Assembly (NCBI RefSeq): GCF_037126465.1
Contig: NW_026999318.1
Span: 2,018,447-2,082,446 of the forward strand
DNA from: Ornithodoros turicata
Taxonomy: Eukaryota > Arthropoda > Arachnida > Ixodida > Argasidae
Direction: 5' to 3'
DNA length: 64,000 nucleotides
Every line of letters starts with the position of its first letter. Position 1 is the stretch's first letter. The notes under the pieces are model-generated. The model saw only the letters and a program-made list of their open reading frames with translations, did no database searches and had not been told where the DNA came from. Position numbers and translations under genes: made by a program. This document shows positions 53,171 to 63,560 of the stretch, in pieces.

Positions 53171-54152
53171 CTTTCCCACTACCCTGCCAAAGTCCCCAGA
53201 ATTCGTTTTATAGCAGTGTTGACAAGTGACAGGATACCGCCTGTCGCACGCAACAACTTCTACTGCTGCAGAAGTTCACGCCATACTAAAAGCCCTCCGC
53301 CACATCGACGGCTCCCCAGCACAAAAGTGGGTACTCTGCACAGACTCGAAAGCCGCCCTGGCCACTATCATCAAGCAGGATACGGACGATCAAATGGTGT
53401 ACCACATCTACAAAGCATACACATCTGCAGTGGGAAGGGGGCACACCATCTCCCTCCAGTGGATACCTTCCCACTGCGGAATACCAGGAAATGAAGTAGC
53501 TGACCAGACAGCAAACGATGCACTGGGTAAAACCAAGTTATCGGCAATACATTTCACAAAATCGGACGCCAAGACATTCCTCCACAAATCGACAATCAGA
53601 CGGTCCAAGGAAAGCTGGTAGCAAGCACTCCGGCACACAGATTTCCTGTCTCACATAGACCCCGATTTCACGGCAATCATTCCCTCATGACATCGGCCGA
53701 AGCCTCCACACGGCTATTCACCGGATTCGACTCGGCGCGCTATATACTGCCACCACCCAATTCCAACTCGGTATTGTGGCCTCAAGACTGTGCGACATCT
53801 GCAAAGTGCCCCAGGACACGTTACACGTACTTATACAGTACCCAGAACAAGCAGACGCAAGGGAAAGACTGTCCCATGCACTTCAAACACTGGAGAAAAG
53901 ACCATTCTCTTACTGCAAAGTAATGGGAAGATGGCCTACAAGGGAACAAGACATGAAGGCACTCAAGGCATTGTGTGTCTACCTAAAAGAAAGGGGTATA
54001 CACTGCCGCTACTAGCGGCCACATATCATAAACCTCAAAACCACCTAAATGAGATGGAGCTGCAGGCGCCCTTGGTGCAGCCACCCTGCTCCAAGTCTTT
54101 CCCCAGATTTTTTTTCCCATTTAATTACTACTACTACTACTACCTCACACAA
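53171..54152 (+). mobile_element. 5'-truncated LINE with (TAC)n tail
   Basis: Plus-strand LINE end with RNase H remnants, a 3' untranslated region (54015-54130) holding a GCTGCA...TGCAGC hairpin (54058-54080), and a (TAC)n tail (54128-54144). It is related to Lb/Ld by the RPFSYCKVMG C-terminus but has a different tail repeat. Confidence 0.82.
53226..54014 (+). pseudogene. LINE ORF2 RNase H and C-terminus
   Basis: Frame 53226-53621: TGYRLSHATTSTAAEVHAIL (catalytic Glu in AAEVHA), VLCTDSKAALA, ISLQWIPSHCGIPGNEVAD. A TAG at 53619 and a frame change follow. Then 53776-54014 gives CDICKVPQDTLHVL (knuckle) and RPFSYCKVMGRWP to the natural stop. The first catalytic Asp (TDGS) is lost with the 5' truncation. 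Confidence 0.85.
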
Positions 54153-54224
54153 GCGCGTGTTTTTCGTCGGCACAAAACTTTTGCGTGCAGCCACGCCGAT
54201 CGCCGCTTCTACAGGATTTCCCGT

Positions 54225-54438
54225 TGTATTTAATCCTCATACCGCGGAAATTAGTCCTTATACCGTGGAATTTAATCCTCATGCTGCCACTTTTAATCCT
54301 TGTTTCGCTGGATTTAATCCTTATGCCGCCATATTTAATCCTTATACTCTGGGATTTAATCCTTCTGTTAAATTTAATCCTCGTTCTACCAATTTTAACC
54401 CTTATACCGTGGAATTTAATCCTAAGTTCTCGGGTTAG
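54225..54438 (+). repeat. 21-bp minisatellite reading as FNP heptads
   Basis: About ten copies of a 21-bp unit (TTTAATCCTTATACCGTGGAA type). In one plus frame (54049-54438) it reads as heptapeptides starting FNP (FNPYTVE, FNPHAAT, FNPYAAI, FNPYTLG, FNPKFSG); one unit has lost three bases but stays in frame. No start codon context, signal peptide or splice signal supports translation, so it is listed as a repeat. Confidence 0.75.
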
Positions 54439-54444
54439 CTTTTC

Positions 54445-54836
54445 ACTACTTTTTCACTACAATGCGACAGTGTGGGACTACCTGTATGATTTATTACCTA
54501 TTTTGACTATTTCCTCATTTACAACCATACACTGACTTTTTTGTGACTATCCCTGCTCAGTGCACTACTATGTGATAGTATGAGACTACTTGCATAATTT
54601 ATGACTTGTTATGAGTATTTCCTTGTTTACGGCTACAAATTGACTTTTTATGACTATGCCTACTCTATGCAGTAATATGGGATGGTATAGGACTACCTGC
54701 ACGATTTATCACCCGTATTGACTATTTCGTATTTTACAGCCATAAATTGATTTTTTGTGTGTGAATATGCCCACTCAATGCACTACCATGGGATAGTATG
54801 GGACTACCTGCATGATTTGTGAACTTGTATGACTAT
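54445..54836. repeat. 108-bp tandem repeat
   Basis: About 3.6 units of 107-110 bp, each with GGGACTACCTGCATGATTTA and TGACTATTTCCT.GTTTACA. It follows directly on the FNP array and ends at a stray piece of the 81-bp minisatellite (54838-54870). Confidence 0.8.
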
Positions 54837-54913
54837 CTGTCTCAATATTGCAGCAACACCTAACACAAATGAATACACAAACACACAACAGGAGGATACA
54901 CAACGGGAGGTTG

Positions 54914-54993
54914 TCTCTACCGTATGGAATCGAAAAGAAGCCCTTTCCTGACTTTGTCCGGTTGCTGCACCCGACAGCACAGCAGCAAGGCAT
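54914..54993 (-). CDS. THAP-domain protein, first exon
   Basis: The ATG at 54993 opens MPCCCAVGCSNRTKSGKGFF, a canonical THAP start (C-x4-C-S-N-R, then the FF-x-P motif as FFSIPYG). A donor, TACG|GTAGAG, at about 54914 ends the exon inside the domain, a common intron position in this family. The next exon is not recognised to the left, where tandem repeats begin. The first two zinc ligands and the conserved Pro are intact, so the gene could be live. Confidence 0.65.
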
Positions 54994-55300
54994 GTTGAAC
55001 GGGAGGCACGAAGGTGGAAAACTGTACGCCTGCCTTCCGCTGAATCATTCCGGCGGTCGCTTGGAAAGTTCATGAAGGGCGAAGAGCCACGTGATGCGTC
55101 TCGCCCAATCGGACCACGGGCGGTGCATGGAAAAGGGATGCGCTGCTCTCCCATCCAGAACTCTCGCTCTGAACTCTCGTAGGCACTAGCGCCGCCCTGT
55201 CGGCGGTGGCATCGCCCCTTGTGTGGCCACGCGCCGCAGTGTTCCGCGTTCACATGGATAATTCGCTCGGCATGCGGGATGACGTCCGTTAAATGAAGTA
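54994..55300 (-). promoter_or_regulatory. CpG-rich upstream region of the THAP exon
   Basis: GC-rich sequence upstream of the start codon with a CCAAT box (CCAATCGG at about 55108) and CACGTG (55090). Density of CpG is much higher than in the flanking repeats. TATA is absent. Role inferred from position. Confidence 0.45.
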
Positions 55301-56306
55301 AAGTAAATTGTTGCATCGTGAAATGCAACAGCAGCTAAGGAAATTCTGTCGATTCCGCGATATGCAATAAGTACTTCATCGTCAACAAAAACTCTGACAA
55401 AACCGGCAGCCCCAACTACAACCTTACTTACCTACAACCTACAACAAGTACTTGTTTTTTTTGTTTTTTTTTTTTCATAGTAGCATTCCACACACAGTGG
55501 TGCAAAACGACAACAACTTTATTTTGAGAGGAAGAGTGGGGAGGTTCATCGCCTGAAACCTCATTTCATGATTGTTTCATGATGGCAAGAAGAACATATG
55601 TTGTTCCTCTTTCTGATTTCTGAGATGTGCAAAATAAAAGCTCCTGGGCCTTGGTACTGCTGTACCGAAAAAAAAAAAAGGAAAAGAAGTCATTGCAACA
55701 TGCAGCCCTGGAGTGCATGTTGTCACCTGTGCATGAGTAACCCTGGAACTGAAATGGGAGGTCCCTTGCCTTCTTTTGTTCCCGGCTCTTGGAACAATTG
55801 ATTTGTATTAGCTGAACCGCTGGAACACAGGGTCTCGCTGGTTTGGGTTGCGTTTTGTGCTCGGACGATATGTCCCACGTTCCCTGGTCTTCCTTCTTCT
55901 TTCAGCAGCGCCTCTCTGAATGTAGACGGCAACTGCCGCCTCAAGCGTGCACTTGCTAGAAATACCCGCTCACCATCCGCAGGGCGCACTTACAATAGCT
56001 CTTTCGTTGTCCACCCTTAATAAAAACGTCTCCGTTTTAGTTAGAGGTTATGTATCAACTTGCGAATCCTTCCCTTGATCACAATTTGTCAACTGCGATT
56101 GTTGATTCGTGTCAGTGGAACACACTGCCCATATATGTCTCAGCCGTGATCCTGTGTGCCCTCATTCATGCAGTAAACGTCGTTGGAGCGAAACAGAAGC
56201 TTAGCCTGTGGTGTCGTCCCAATCATGCAGCCACCACCTTCATTCCACATTCCATCCTTTAATGACCATGACGATGGGTCTCCCCAAAACGTGCCACATC
56301 ACACGA
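55301..56306. other. Mostly unassigned; short LINE tail piece
   Basis: 55505-55570 (minus) is a 65-bp remnant of the (GTT)n-tail LINE end (AATAAAGTTGTTGTCG). The rest has A-runs (55668-55679) and an AATAAA on the plus strand (56020). From 56306 down, the 3' LTR of the gypsy element should begin, but its far end cannot be fixed without a second LTR. Confidence 0.4.
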
Positions 56307-56416
56307 CATCACACATCCCCCTCCGTAAAAAAAATTGAGGTCCGTCCTTGGTGCGAACAAAAATACAAACAAAGTTCAGAGACACGAAAGTTCACTCAAC
56401 CCAACACAAATAGTTG

Positions 56417-59400
56417 CTACGGCTTTCTAGTGTCCGGGTAGCGCTCGGGTGCGGTACGTTGGCGTTTGCTCCGTCGAAGTTGTGGCCCTTGTTGTTGTTC
56501 CTGAACAGTGCCGGGGGCTGGCACTTCTGGCACAAGCGGAGGATGTGAAGAAGCTTGCTCGGTGATTGCCCACCAAGAGCTAGTGATGAACGGCTGTTCC
56601 TTCTGCTCCTCCATTCGCTGGGCAGGTAACCTCTCTGCGCCGTGGTGTTTCGTAAATTTCGACGAGTGCCATACTTTGCCATCCTCCAACAGATAGGAAA
56701 GTGGTCCTCGTGGAGCAATTATCTTCAACGGCGGCGAAAAATTCGGATGCCCCTTCTTTCGTCGACCAGGCAGGCGCACTCGAACGTAGGTACCGGGAGT
56801 GAATATTCGACACTTAGCAGATAGTTTAGAGTCAGTGTATAACTTCTGCTTTGACTGCTTACACTCCACCCGCTGCCGGACTTTCGGCATGTCCACGTCG
56901 ACTGACTGCCCTTCAAGTCCCACCACATTTAGGCGAGTTCGTATGGCCCTGCCGTGAAGGAGAACTGACGGTGAAACACCCGTGGTAGCATGAGGGGTAC
57001 TTCTATGTACGGTGAGGTACTCGAGAACTGCTGATTTCACGTCCTTGTTACGAAGTTTTGCAACTTGAATGACGTCCTTGAAAACACGATTGAAACGCTC
57101 CACTTGGCCATTTGCTTGTGGGTAGTACACTGAAACTGTCGTTTGACGAATGCCACGATCTTGAAGAAATGTTTTAAATTCTGCTGAAACAAATTGCGGG
57201 CCATTGTCAGTGACTAGTTCTTCAGGAAAACCCTCGCGACTGAAAACATGCCGGAGAAACGTTTCTACTGTGGCGGTCGTTACAGTTGATGCAAACGAAA
57301 CCTCCGGCCACTTGCTATGGTAGTCAATTAGGGTAATGGCGTAGCGACAGGAGTGAGGGCAGTCCTCCAACTGTCCGACGATGTCTACACCTAACTTTGC
57401 CCATGGCTTGGCCGGAAATGGGACCGGGTGTAAAGGTGAAGGCGCTGTCCTGGCAGACTTGTCAGCGGATTGACAGGTAGAGCAGTCACGCACCATCTTT
57501 TCAGCTTGTGCGTCCATTCCAGGCCACCAGTAGAGATCCCGGAGTCTCTGCTTTGTCCGCACAATTCCCGGATGGGTTTCGTGCGCGAGAGTGAGAATCT
57601 TAGATGTTAACGCCTGCGGAACAACGATGCGTTCTCCACGGTACAGCAGTCCATCTACAACAGAAAGCTCGTCTCGAAAGCGGTAATAGGGGATCATGCT
57701 TCGAGACATCTCAGCACGCGGTGGCCACGACCCTCCTTCAAGTGCGTTGATAACTGCACTGGCTTCAGGATCGAGTCGAGTAGCATCTTGGAGCTCTCCC
57801 TTGGTGATCGGATTGGAGACGGTGCACACTATCTCCTCTTCAAAGTCTTGCTGTGATGGTAACGGTAGCCGGGATAGAGCGTCCGCTACGTAGTTTTCTG
57901 CTCCCTTCTTGTATTCAACTTTGAAGTTGTAGTAAAGTAGCCTCGCAGACCATCTGGAAATTCGAAGAGGTCTGTGGCCTGTACCGTGAGCCCCAAGAAG
58001 GGTCACTAACGCTTGATGGTCTGTACGCAGAGTAAACGGGCGTCCCCAAAGGTAGACATGCCAGCGCTCGCATGCCCACAGGCAAGCAAGCGCTTCACGT
58101 TCTCCAACCGAATACTTCCTCTCCAGGGGAGACAACGTGCGAGAAGCAAACGCAACTGTGCGAACCTGGTCCCCTTTAAGTTGCTGCAAGACGGCGCCCA
58201 GTCCGTAAGACGAAGCATCCGTCGCCACGATCACAGGGAGTCGTGGGTCAAACATGTGGAGGACTGGACAGGAGCTGAGCACCGACTTCACTTTCTTGAA
58301 ACTTTCATCCGCACTTGACGTCCATATGAATGGCTTGGAGTCTCGAAGGAGTTCTCGCATCGGTTCCACCAGTTCAGCGTAGTGCGAAATAAATTTCGAA
58401 TAATACCCTGCTAATCCAAGAAAAGAACGTAGAGACTTCAAGTCTGTTGGGGCGGGAGCGCATTGCAGAGCCTCAATTGCAGATGCCTGCGGTAACAGTC
58501 CTTGACAATTAACAACGTGTCCCAAGAAGGAAAGTTCTGAAACGTCGAAGACGCATTTATGGTTTAACTTCAGTCCTTCAGCAGCCAAACGTTGCAGTAC
58601 GCGGTAAAGGTTCTTCTGATGCTCCTCTTCAGTCCGTCCGTAGATGATGATGTCATCGACATAGAAGAGCACGCCCGTACAACCTTTCAGTACAAGTGAC
58701 ATCATATGTTGAAATGCCGATGGTGCAGAGGCAAGTCCAAAGCATACTCGCTTGAAACGGAAAAGACCATCATGAGTAATGAAGGCAGTTAGGTCTCTAC
58801 TATCCGGGTGAAGAGGCACTTGGTGGTACGCCGATGATAAATCAAGCTTTGAAAACTTTGTAGCGCCGGCTAATGCGTTTAGCAGCTCATCAGTATGTGG
58901 CAACGGAAAACAGTCCGGCACGACTGCTTTGTTCGGTTCACGAAGATCCACGCATAACCGAATGGAACCATCCTTTTTCTTCGCCACAACTATTGGCGAG
59001 ACCCATTCCGAAGCTGTCACCCTCTCAATCACATCCTGCTCCTCCAAACGGCCTAATTCCTCGGAAACTTGTTGACGTACAGTGAGAGGTAGTCGGCGTA
59101 GCTTCCCAGCAACAGGCTTCACATCAGGGCGCGTCTTCACCTTGTGGATGTAATTCTTGCACAGCCCAAGAGCTCCGTCGAAAAGGTGCCCGAACTCAAC
59201 TGAAATACCTGGCGGTACAGAAGGAGCCGACGTCGTAGTACTGAAGCAGGTGTGACTCATGCCGTCGATGCATAGATCCAAAGATGTGACAGCATCCATC
59301 CCCAAAAGGGTAGTCCCGTGGGACACTACGTAGAAGGTCAGGTGTGCAGAACGATCGGCGAAGGACACCGTCACCGTGAAGCATCCTTGAACAGCAATGC

Positions 59401-60244
59401 AGTGCTTGGAGAAGTCATACAGATTTACGGACGGCGGTTTCAAGGGGTGCTTTGCTGAAAAATGCGTCTGGTAGGTGTCAGCGGACATTATCGATACGGA
59501 TGATCCAGTATCAATGAGGAAACGTATGTCTATATCCGATACTGTCAAGGTGATGAAAATCCCAGGTTTCTTCTTAGTAACGCCACGTTCCAGGTGCAAA
59601 ACAGTCTGGGCATCAGCACAGGAAGGAGAATCCTGGACGGGCTCTTCGCTAGTCAACTCTCGTAGGTGTCCTGCAGAACGGCAAACGGAACGGAAATGCC
59701 CCGTTTTATTGCATAAGAAACATCTTTGGTTCCGGGCCTTGCATGCCGAGGAATTTGCTAGGTGATTAGAAGAGCCGCAACGAAAGCATTGAGTTTTGCC
59801 TGTCGTGCGTTTGCTGTAGCGTTGAGCCCCTTGAAGTAACTTCCCATGCACCTGTCTCGTTATTCGTTGAACCTCATCTTGCTGCGTTTCAACTGTAAAT
59901 TCTCTGGACTCCTTCTGCGCCTGTTGAAATTGCCGAGCCAGTGCGAGCGTCCGGCTCAGCGTAAGGGAATGCCCTTCTAGGAGAAGACGGTCGCGTAGAT
60001 GCGGAATATTGGTTGACTCTACAATCTGGTCGCGGAGCATAGAGTCCAGTGTCGTTCCAAAATCACAGGTACTGGCAAGTTCTCGAAGCGCAATGGCGTA
60101 GTCGTCGATGGCCTCACTGGGTAGCTGACGGCGATGGCGAAACCTGTGTCGCTCAGCAATGGGGTTGACCGCAGAAGCGTAATGGGCATCCAAAACTTGC
60201 AGGGCAAGTTCCATTTCATCTGGTACCGTGCTCGTGGAACCCAC
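56417..60244 (-). CDS. Gypsy Gag-Pol polyprotein, long open frame
   Basis: 1275 codons open without frameshift. Gag tail with two CCHC knuckles (CFRCGSSNHLANSSAC at ~153, CFLCNKTGHFRSVC at ~175); protease LIDTGSS (~243); RT with RLCVDLREPN, KLDLSSAYHQ and FYVDDIIIYG (~527); RNase H ATDASSYGLGAVL; integrase with H-H-C-C zinc finger, VDIVGQL, TDNGPQF and the GQVERFN Glu; then a GPY/F-like module (RGPLSYLLEDG) and a basic tail. The first ATG is about 11 codons in. In-frame Gag sequence continues upstream (60390-60248) beyond a single TAA at 60245-60247, so one nonsense change separates the N-terminus. Confidence 0.9.
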   Translation of the reverse strand: MGSTSTVPDEMELALQVLDAHYASAVNPIAERHRFRHRRQLPSEAIDDYAIALRELASTCDFGTTLDSMLRDQIVESTNIPHLRDRLLLEGHSLTLSRTLALARQFQQAQKESREFTVETQQDEVQRITRQVHGKLLQGAQRYSKRTTGKTQCFRCGSSNHLANSSACKARNQRCFLCNKTGHFRSVCRSAGHLRELTSEEPVQDSPSCADAQTVLHLERGVTKKKPGIFITLTVSDIDIRFLIDTGSSVSIMSADTYQTHFSAKHPLKPPSVNLYDFSKHCIAVQGCFTVTVSFADRSAHLTFYVVSHGTTLLGMDAVTSLDLCIDGMSHTCFSTTTSAPSVPPGISVEFGHLFDGALGLCKNYIHKVKTRPDVKPVAGKLRRLPLTVRQQVSEELGRLEEQDVIERVTASEWVSPIVVAKKKDGSIRLCVDLREPNKAVVPDCFPLPHTDELLNALAGATKFSKLDLSSAYHQVPLHPDSRDLTAFITHDGLFRFKRVCFGLASAPSAFQHMMSLVLKGCTGVLFYVDDIIIYGRTEEEHQKNLYRVLQRLAAEGLKLNHKCVFDVSELSFLGHVVNCQGLLPQASAIEALQCAPAPTDLKSLRSFLGLAGYYSKFISHYAELVEPMRELLRDSKPFIWTSSADESFKKVKSVLSSCPVLHMFDPRLPVIVATDASSYGLGAVLQQLKGDQVRTVAFASRTLSPLERKYSVGEREALACLWACERWHVYLWGRPFTLRTDHQALVTLLGAHGTGHRPLRISRWSARLLYYNFKVEYKKGAENYVADALSRLPLPSQQDFEEEIVCTVSNPITKGELQDATRLDPEASAVINALEGGSWPPRAEMSRSMIPYYRFRDELSVVDGLLYRGERIVVPQALTSKILTLAHETHPGIVRTKQRLRDLYWWPGMDAQAEKMVRDCSTCQSADKSARTAPSPLHPVPFPAKPWAKLGVDIVGQLEDCPHSCRYAITLIDYHSKWPEVSFASTVTTATVETFLRHVFSREGFPEELVTDNGPQFVSAEFKTFLQDRGIRQTTVSVYYPQANGQVERFNRVFKDVIQVAKLRNKDVKSAVLEYLTVHRSTPHATTGVSPSVLLHGRAIRTRLNVVGLEGQSVDVDMPKVRQRVECKQSKQKLYTDSKLSAKCRIFTPGTYVRVRLPGRRKKGHPNFSPPLKIIAPRGPLSYLLEDGKVWHSSKFTKHHGAERLPAQRMEEQKEQPFITSSWWAITEQASSHPPLVPEVPAPGTVQEQQQGPQLRRSKRQRTAPERYPDTRKP

Positions 60245-60247
60245 TTA

Positions 60248-60420
60248 CGTGGCAGCAGGCGAATCAGGTAGAGGTAACAGGTCGAATATTCTCTGGCCTT
60301 CCGAACCAAGGCAATGGTAAAGGATAGCCTTCCGTCGACCGCTGGACTCGCTGTCCAAACCAGACGCAATTAAGTAGTTCCGGAAAGCTTTCTTCCATGA
60401 AAGCTTTCTTGGTGATATTC
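60248..60420 (-). pseudogene. Gypsy Gag N-terminal part, before a stop codon
   Basis: The same frame as the long ORF reads KAFRNYLIASGLD, RRKAILYHCLG and FDLLPLPDSPAAT before a TAA. This matches the N-terminal Gag segment preceding the long frame in related elements. The stop sits in CAC|GTAAGT, which is also a perfect splice-donor sequence; whether it is used is unknown. Confidence 0.75.
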
Positions 60421-61112
60421 TGGCCTCGGAAAAACGCTTTCATGTTAACTATATAAGGACTTAAAACCAGTTAATATTCGCAGAAAGAAGGCATCCGATG
60501 CGGTGCCTATACGGTTATCATCGCCATCGTCCACACAGGTAACGACAGGCTCGCAACGAGGGGGCGCTGACGCAAGCCCGATAGTGGCGCCGCCAAACAA
60601 GTGCTCGAGGCCTACCACCATAACCAGAAAGTTCGTATTTCCAGGTTGTTAAGAGACAATTAGTTAACCTAGTGCCTCCAGAAACGAATACATGCAACAA
60701 AATCGCATTTTGTGTGCAACATGTACTCGAGCGAGGAATTTAGCGCAGACGCTGGATTTGCATCGCTGTCATAATAATAAATAATGAGAAAGAGAACGGG
60801 CAACACCACTATTAATGGGAGGCGTGATAATTCCAGACTTCATACACATGCCTGGATAACTAAATTGCATGGAGGCAAGAAGAAAGGGAGGCGCCCCAAC
60901 GGCTCTTCGACACAAGAGAGAAGCGTGGGGCAAGTGACGTGAGGATGGGAAGTGAGCTGCAGCTTCTTTGGAGCCAGGCGAGGGTCACGTTACCTGAATT
61001 GCCCAATGAGGCCGCATTGCACACGCCGCTTTGGGGGCCACTTCGGCGCGCTACCACCACACCTCTCCAAGTATTCCGAAACTATCCGTTGAGGGCTCCC
61101 ATAGAGATGTAT
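60421..61112. other. Unassigned sequence
   Basis: No gene recognised. AAGCTTTC words repeat around 60385-60410 (GAAAGCTTTCTTCCATGAAAGCTTTCTT), a small direct/inverted repeat at the gypsy truncation point. Confidence 0.35.
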
Positions 61113-61858
61113 GGCTGTGTTTCAATACTCGGCGCAGGAGAAGCTGTCTGAGTGGACAGCTAGATAGACGCCTTATCGGCGGAGATTTGGAACAGACTTG
61201 CAGACTTGGCGCCGCTGTCGCCATCTGTCATGGCCCGTAGGAACATCAATTCCGCACTTTGTGTAAACGCCGCGTAATTCATTAATAAACGCTGAAATAA
61301 TTCAGCTCACATGTCGATGCATTCTCCCTGCGTATCGTTATATTGCAGAACACCTAGTGACCTCAGTATCATTAGTTAACAATGATCGGCAAAAATGCCG
61401 GCACGGCTCATTCATATTACGGCGTAGCCTTTCAAGAAATACGCGTTTCTTGTATTTTCTTGATGTGTTCATATCATTCGTATATGTCTCCATTTCCTCA
61501 GTGTTCCTTGCATTTCGTTGTTCTTCACGTTTTGCAAAACTTCACTCCGCCATGTATTAACCCTGGGTCCTTATGGCACTACAATAAATAAATTCAATAA
61601 AATATCACTTTTTGGACTTATTGTTGAACGCCGTAAACACGTCAGACCTAATCGCATCTATGTCGCAGACAAGTGTATTAATTTTCAAGGCTGCTGTCAA
61701 TGACGACCACTCAGACGCATAGCTAGTCTGCATCGATGCAGACTAGGCGAAAGACGCCTGAATAGCAGTCTAGGCGGGAATTGGAACGAAACTTAACATG
61801 GCGGCACTTCCGGTTAGACCGCCAAGTAGTCGACTTACCGGAGTATTGAAACACAGCC
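61113..61858. mobile_element. 746-bp DNA element, 3-bp duplication TAT
   Basis: GGCTGTGTTTCAATACTC (61113-61130) faces its exact complement (61841-61858). TAT flanks both ends (61110-61112, 61859-61861). Length of duplication and GG-starting tips suggest PIF/Harbinger, though the target is usually TTA/TAA. Inside lies a 24-bp perfect palindrome (61723-61746). No transposase frame. Confidence 0.75.
61723..61746. repeat. 24-bp perfect palindrome
   Basis: CTAGTCTGCATC followed directly by its complement. It sits inside the 746-bp element, with a further AGTCTAGGCG half-copy at about 61771. It could be a protein-binding site or a cruciform. Confidence 0.8.
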
Positions 61859-61900
61859 TATGTTACCGAAACTAGAGTCACTAAATAGGGAGCAGAGTTA

Positions 61901-63260
61901 AGGCGGGGTCCCATAGCCTTGATTTGAGCAGCAGCAGCAGAGCAACAGCAGCGGAGCAGCAGAGCTGCAGCGACACGAGCGGTCCCATAGCACTGGGCGA
62001 GAGCAGCAGCGCTGCCGAGCTGCAGAAATTCCCTGCTGCTCTCGTATCCGAATTTTTGGTTGCTGTGCTGCCCTGTTGCTCTGCAGCCTGAGCAGCCGGT
62101 CTCGAAAGCCAATCAGGAGGCTGGTTGGTATTGTTTTCGTTCGACGGTGTTTAGGGTTAGCAGGGCGGTGAGTGACGGCAGAAGGTTTGTTTCTGGTTGT
62201 TCTGTGATTTGATTCTGAAAACCTGGATACGCTTGTGATTGCCAGTAGTTTGGAGCGAGTGTTCAATCATCGGGACTGCGTGAAGTGCGCTTTCAGGACA
62301 TAATTCAGTTCATAAAGTTCAATAAAGTGTTCGACCGAACCTACGTGATACATATGTTGTGTACCAGTTTTAGCTACATGTTCGCTTGTTTTCTGGAAAG
62401 TACTTCAAAACCCGTGACCTGATAACGTACAAGCAAATTACTTTCACGTCCATGCCGTGTGAAAACCAAACCGAACAAATTTCTTGTGGTCGGTATTCCA
62501 AGACCTTGCTAGGTGGTTGTAAATGAAACTGACCCTTGAAAAGGGTAGATGGAGATAGACAACGTTCAGACAACAAGAAAAGGTTTGATAGAGATAGATA
62601 ATGAACCCATTCCTTGTGAAAACAGGCAGAAAGCAGTGAGTACTAGCAGAAGGGGCCTTTGTTTTCGTTAGACAGTTTTATTTCACTAAGAGCAACGTAC
62701 GCATTTGACAGTCACCGTAAATCAAAATGTCGAATACTATAGTAGCGAGGCAATATTTATACGACAAAATCCCGTAGAAGAATCTCCACATAACACAGCA
62801 AGGACTGTTCTGCACAGCACAGCAGTAGGACGAACCTACGTTGAATGTCATGAAACTGACCAGACCAAAACTGACTACACATCAACGAAGAGTCAGGTAA
62901 TACGAGGCTCAGACCACCACCACACTCATCTCAAAGTTCACTTATGAGCTCCAAATCCACAATATATCTCTCACACAAACGCCTTTCACCTAGGATTGCG
63001 TTCCTAGGTGTGTGCACTAAAAGGCTTAGCCGCTGCGTACGCCTTCGGAATGTGCGAAATGTAAACAATGCCACAGTTGCCAACACGCTTTGTGTTTCCT
63101 AAGCCGCTGCTGCCGCTAATTCAAAACGAAGCTATGGGACGCCTCCAGCAGCAGAGCAGCGGCAGCAGAAAGCTGCTCTGCTGCCATGTTGCCGTGTTGC
63201 TGCTGCCTCACCGCTGCTGCTTTGCTGCTGCTGCTCGCATAAAGCTATGGGACCCGGCCC
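61901..63260. mobile_element. PIF/Harbinger-like non-autonomous element, TTA duplication
   Basis: Inverted ends share GGTCCCATAGC and (GCAGCA)n subterminal arrays (61927-61975 and 63205-63238). TTA flanks both ends (61898-61900, 63261-63263), the Harbinger target. Further copies of GTCCCATAGC lie at about 61981 and, inverted, near 63131. The 1.36-kb interior (62120-63060) has small frames without motifs. No DDE transposase was recognised. Confidence 0.78.
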
Positions 63261-63263
63261 TTA

Positions 63264-63560
63264 CGACACTGAACCACGCCGGGGAGCGAGCACGCCATTT
63301 TGAATCAGGCGCGGCTGCGTCGCCTAGCAATGGCACGCCAACCTCCCCCTTCTCCAGCAGAGAACAACGCGCAGTCGAGCCAGCTCGCAAGTTCGCAACT
63401 CCCGAAACCGGTTTTCGATGGAGGTGACTCAACATGGACGGCAAGTTCCTGGAAGGGAGAAACCACGTGGCACGATCGGCCCAACTGCGGGCACCTAGCG
63501 GCGGCTCCGGCGCGGAAAAGGAATACCATACTCTGTATTCCTATTTAGTGACTCGAACCG
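63264..63560. other. Unassigned GC-rich sequence
   Basis: Non-repetitive, GC-rich sequence leading into the promoter cluster. ORFs on both strands overlap and lack motifs. Confidence 0.35.

Larger units (their letters stand above)
56307..60420 (-). mobile_element. Ty3/gypsy LTR retrotransposon, 5'-truncated
   Basis: Minus-strand element with Gag (from about 60420), protease, RT, RNase H and integrase in gypsy order, then a polypurine tract GGAGGGGGA (56316-56324) and the start of a 3' LTR (TGTGTGATG at 56315). No 5' LTR or primer-binding site lies upstream; homology to Gag begins at about 60420. No envelope-like frame is present. Confidence 0.88.

Noticed and set aside
62705..62947. 80-codon plus frame inside the Harbinger-like element
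   Set aside because: No resemblance to the Harbinger transposase or its Myb-like partner; length is within chance.
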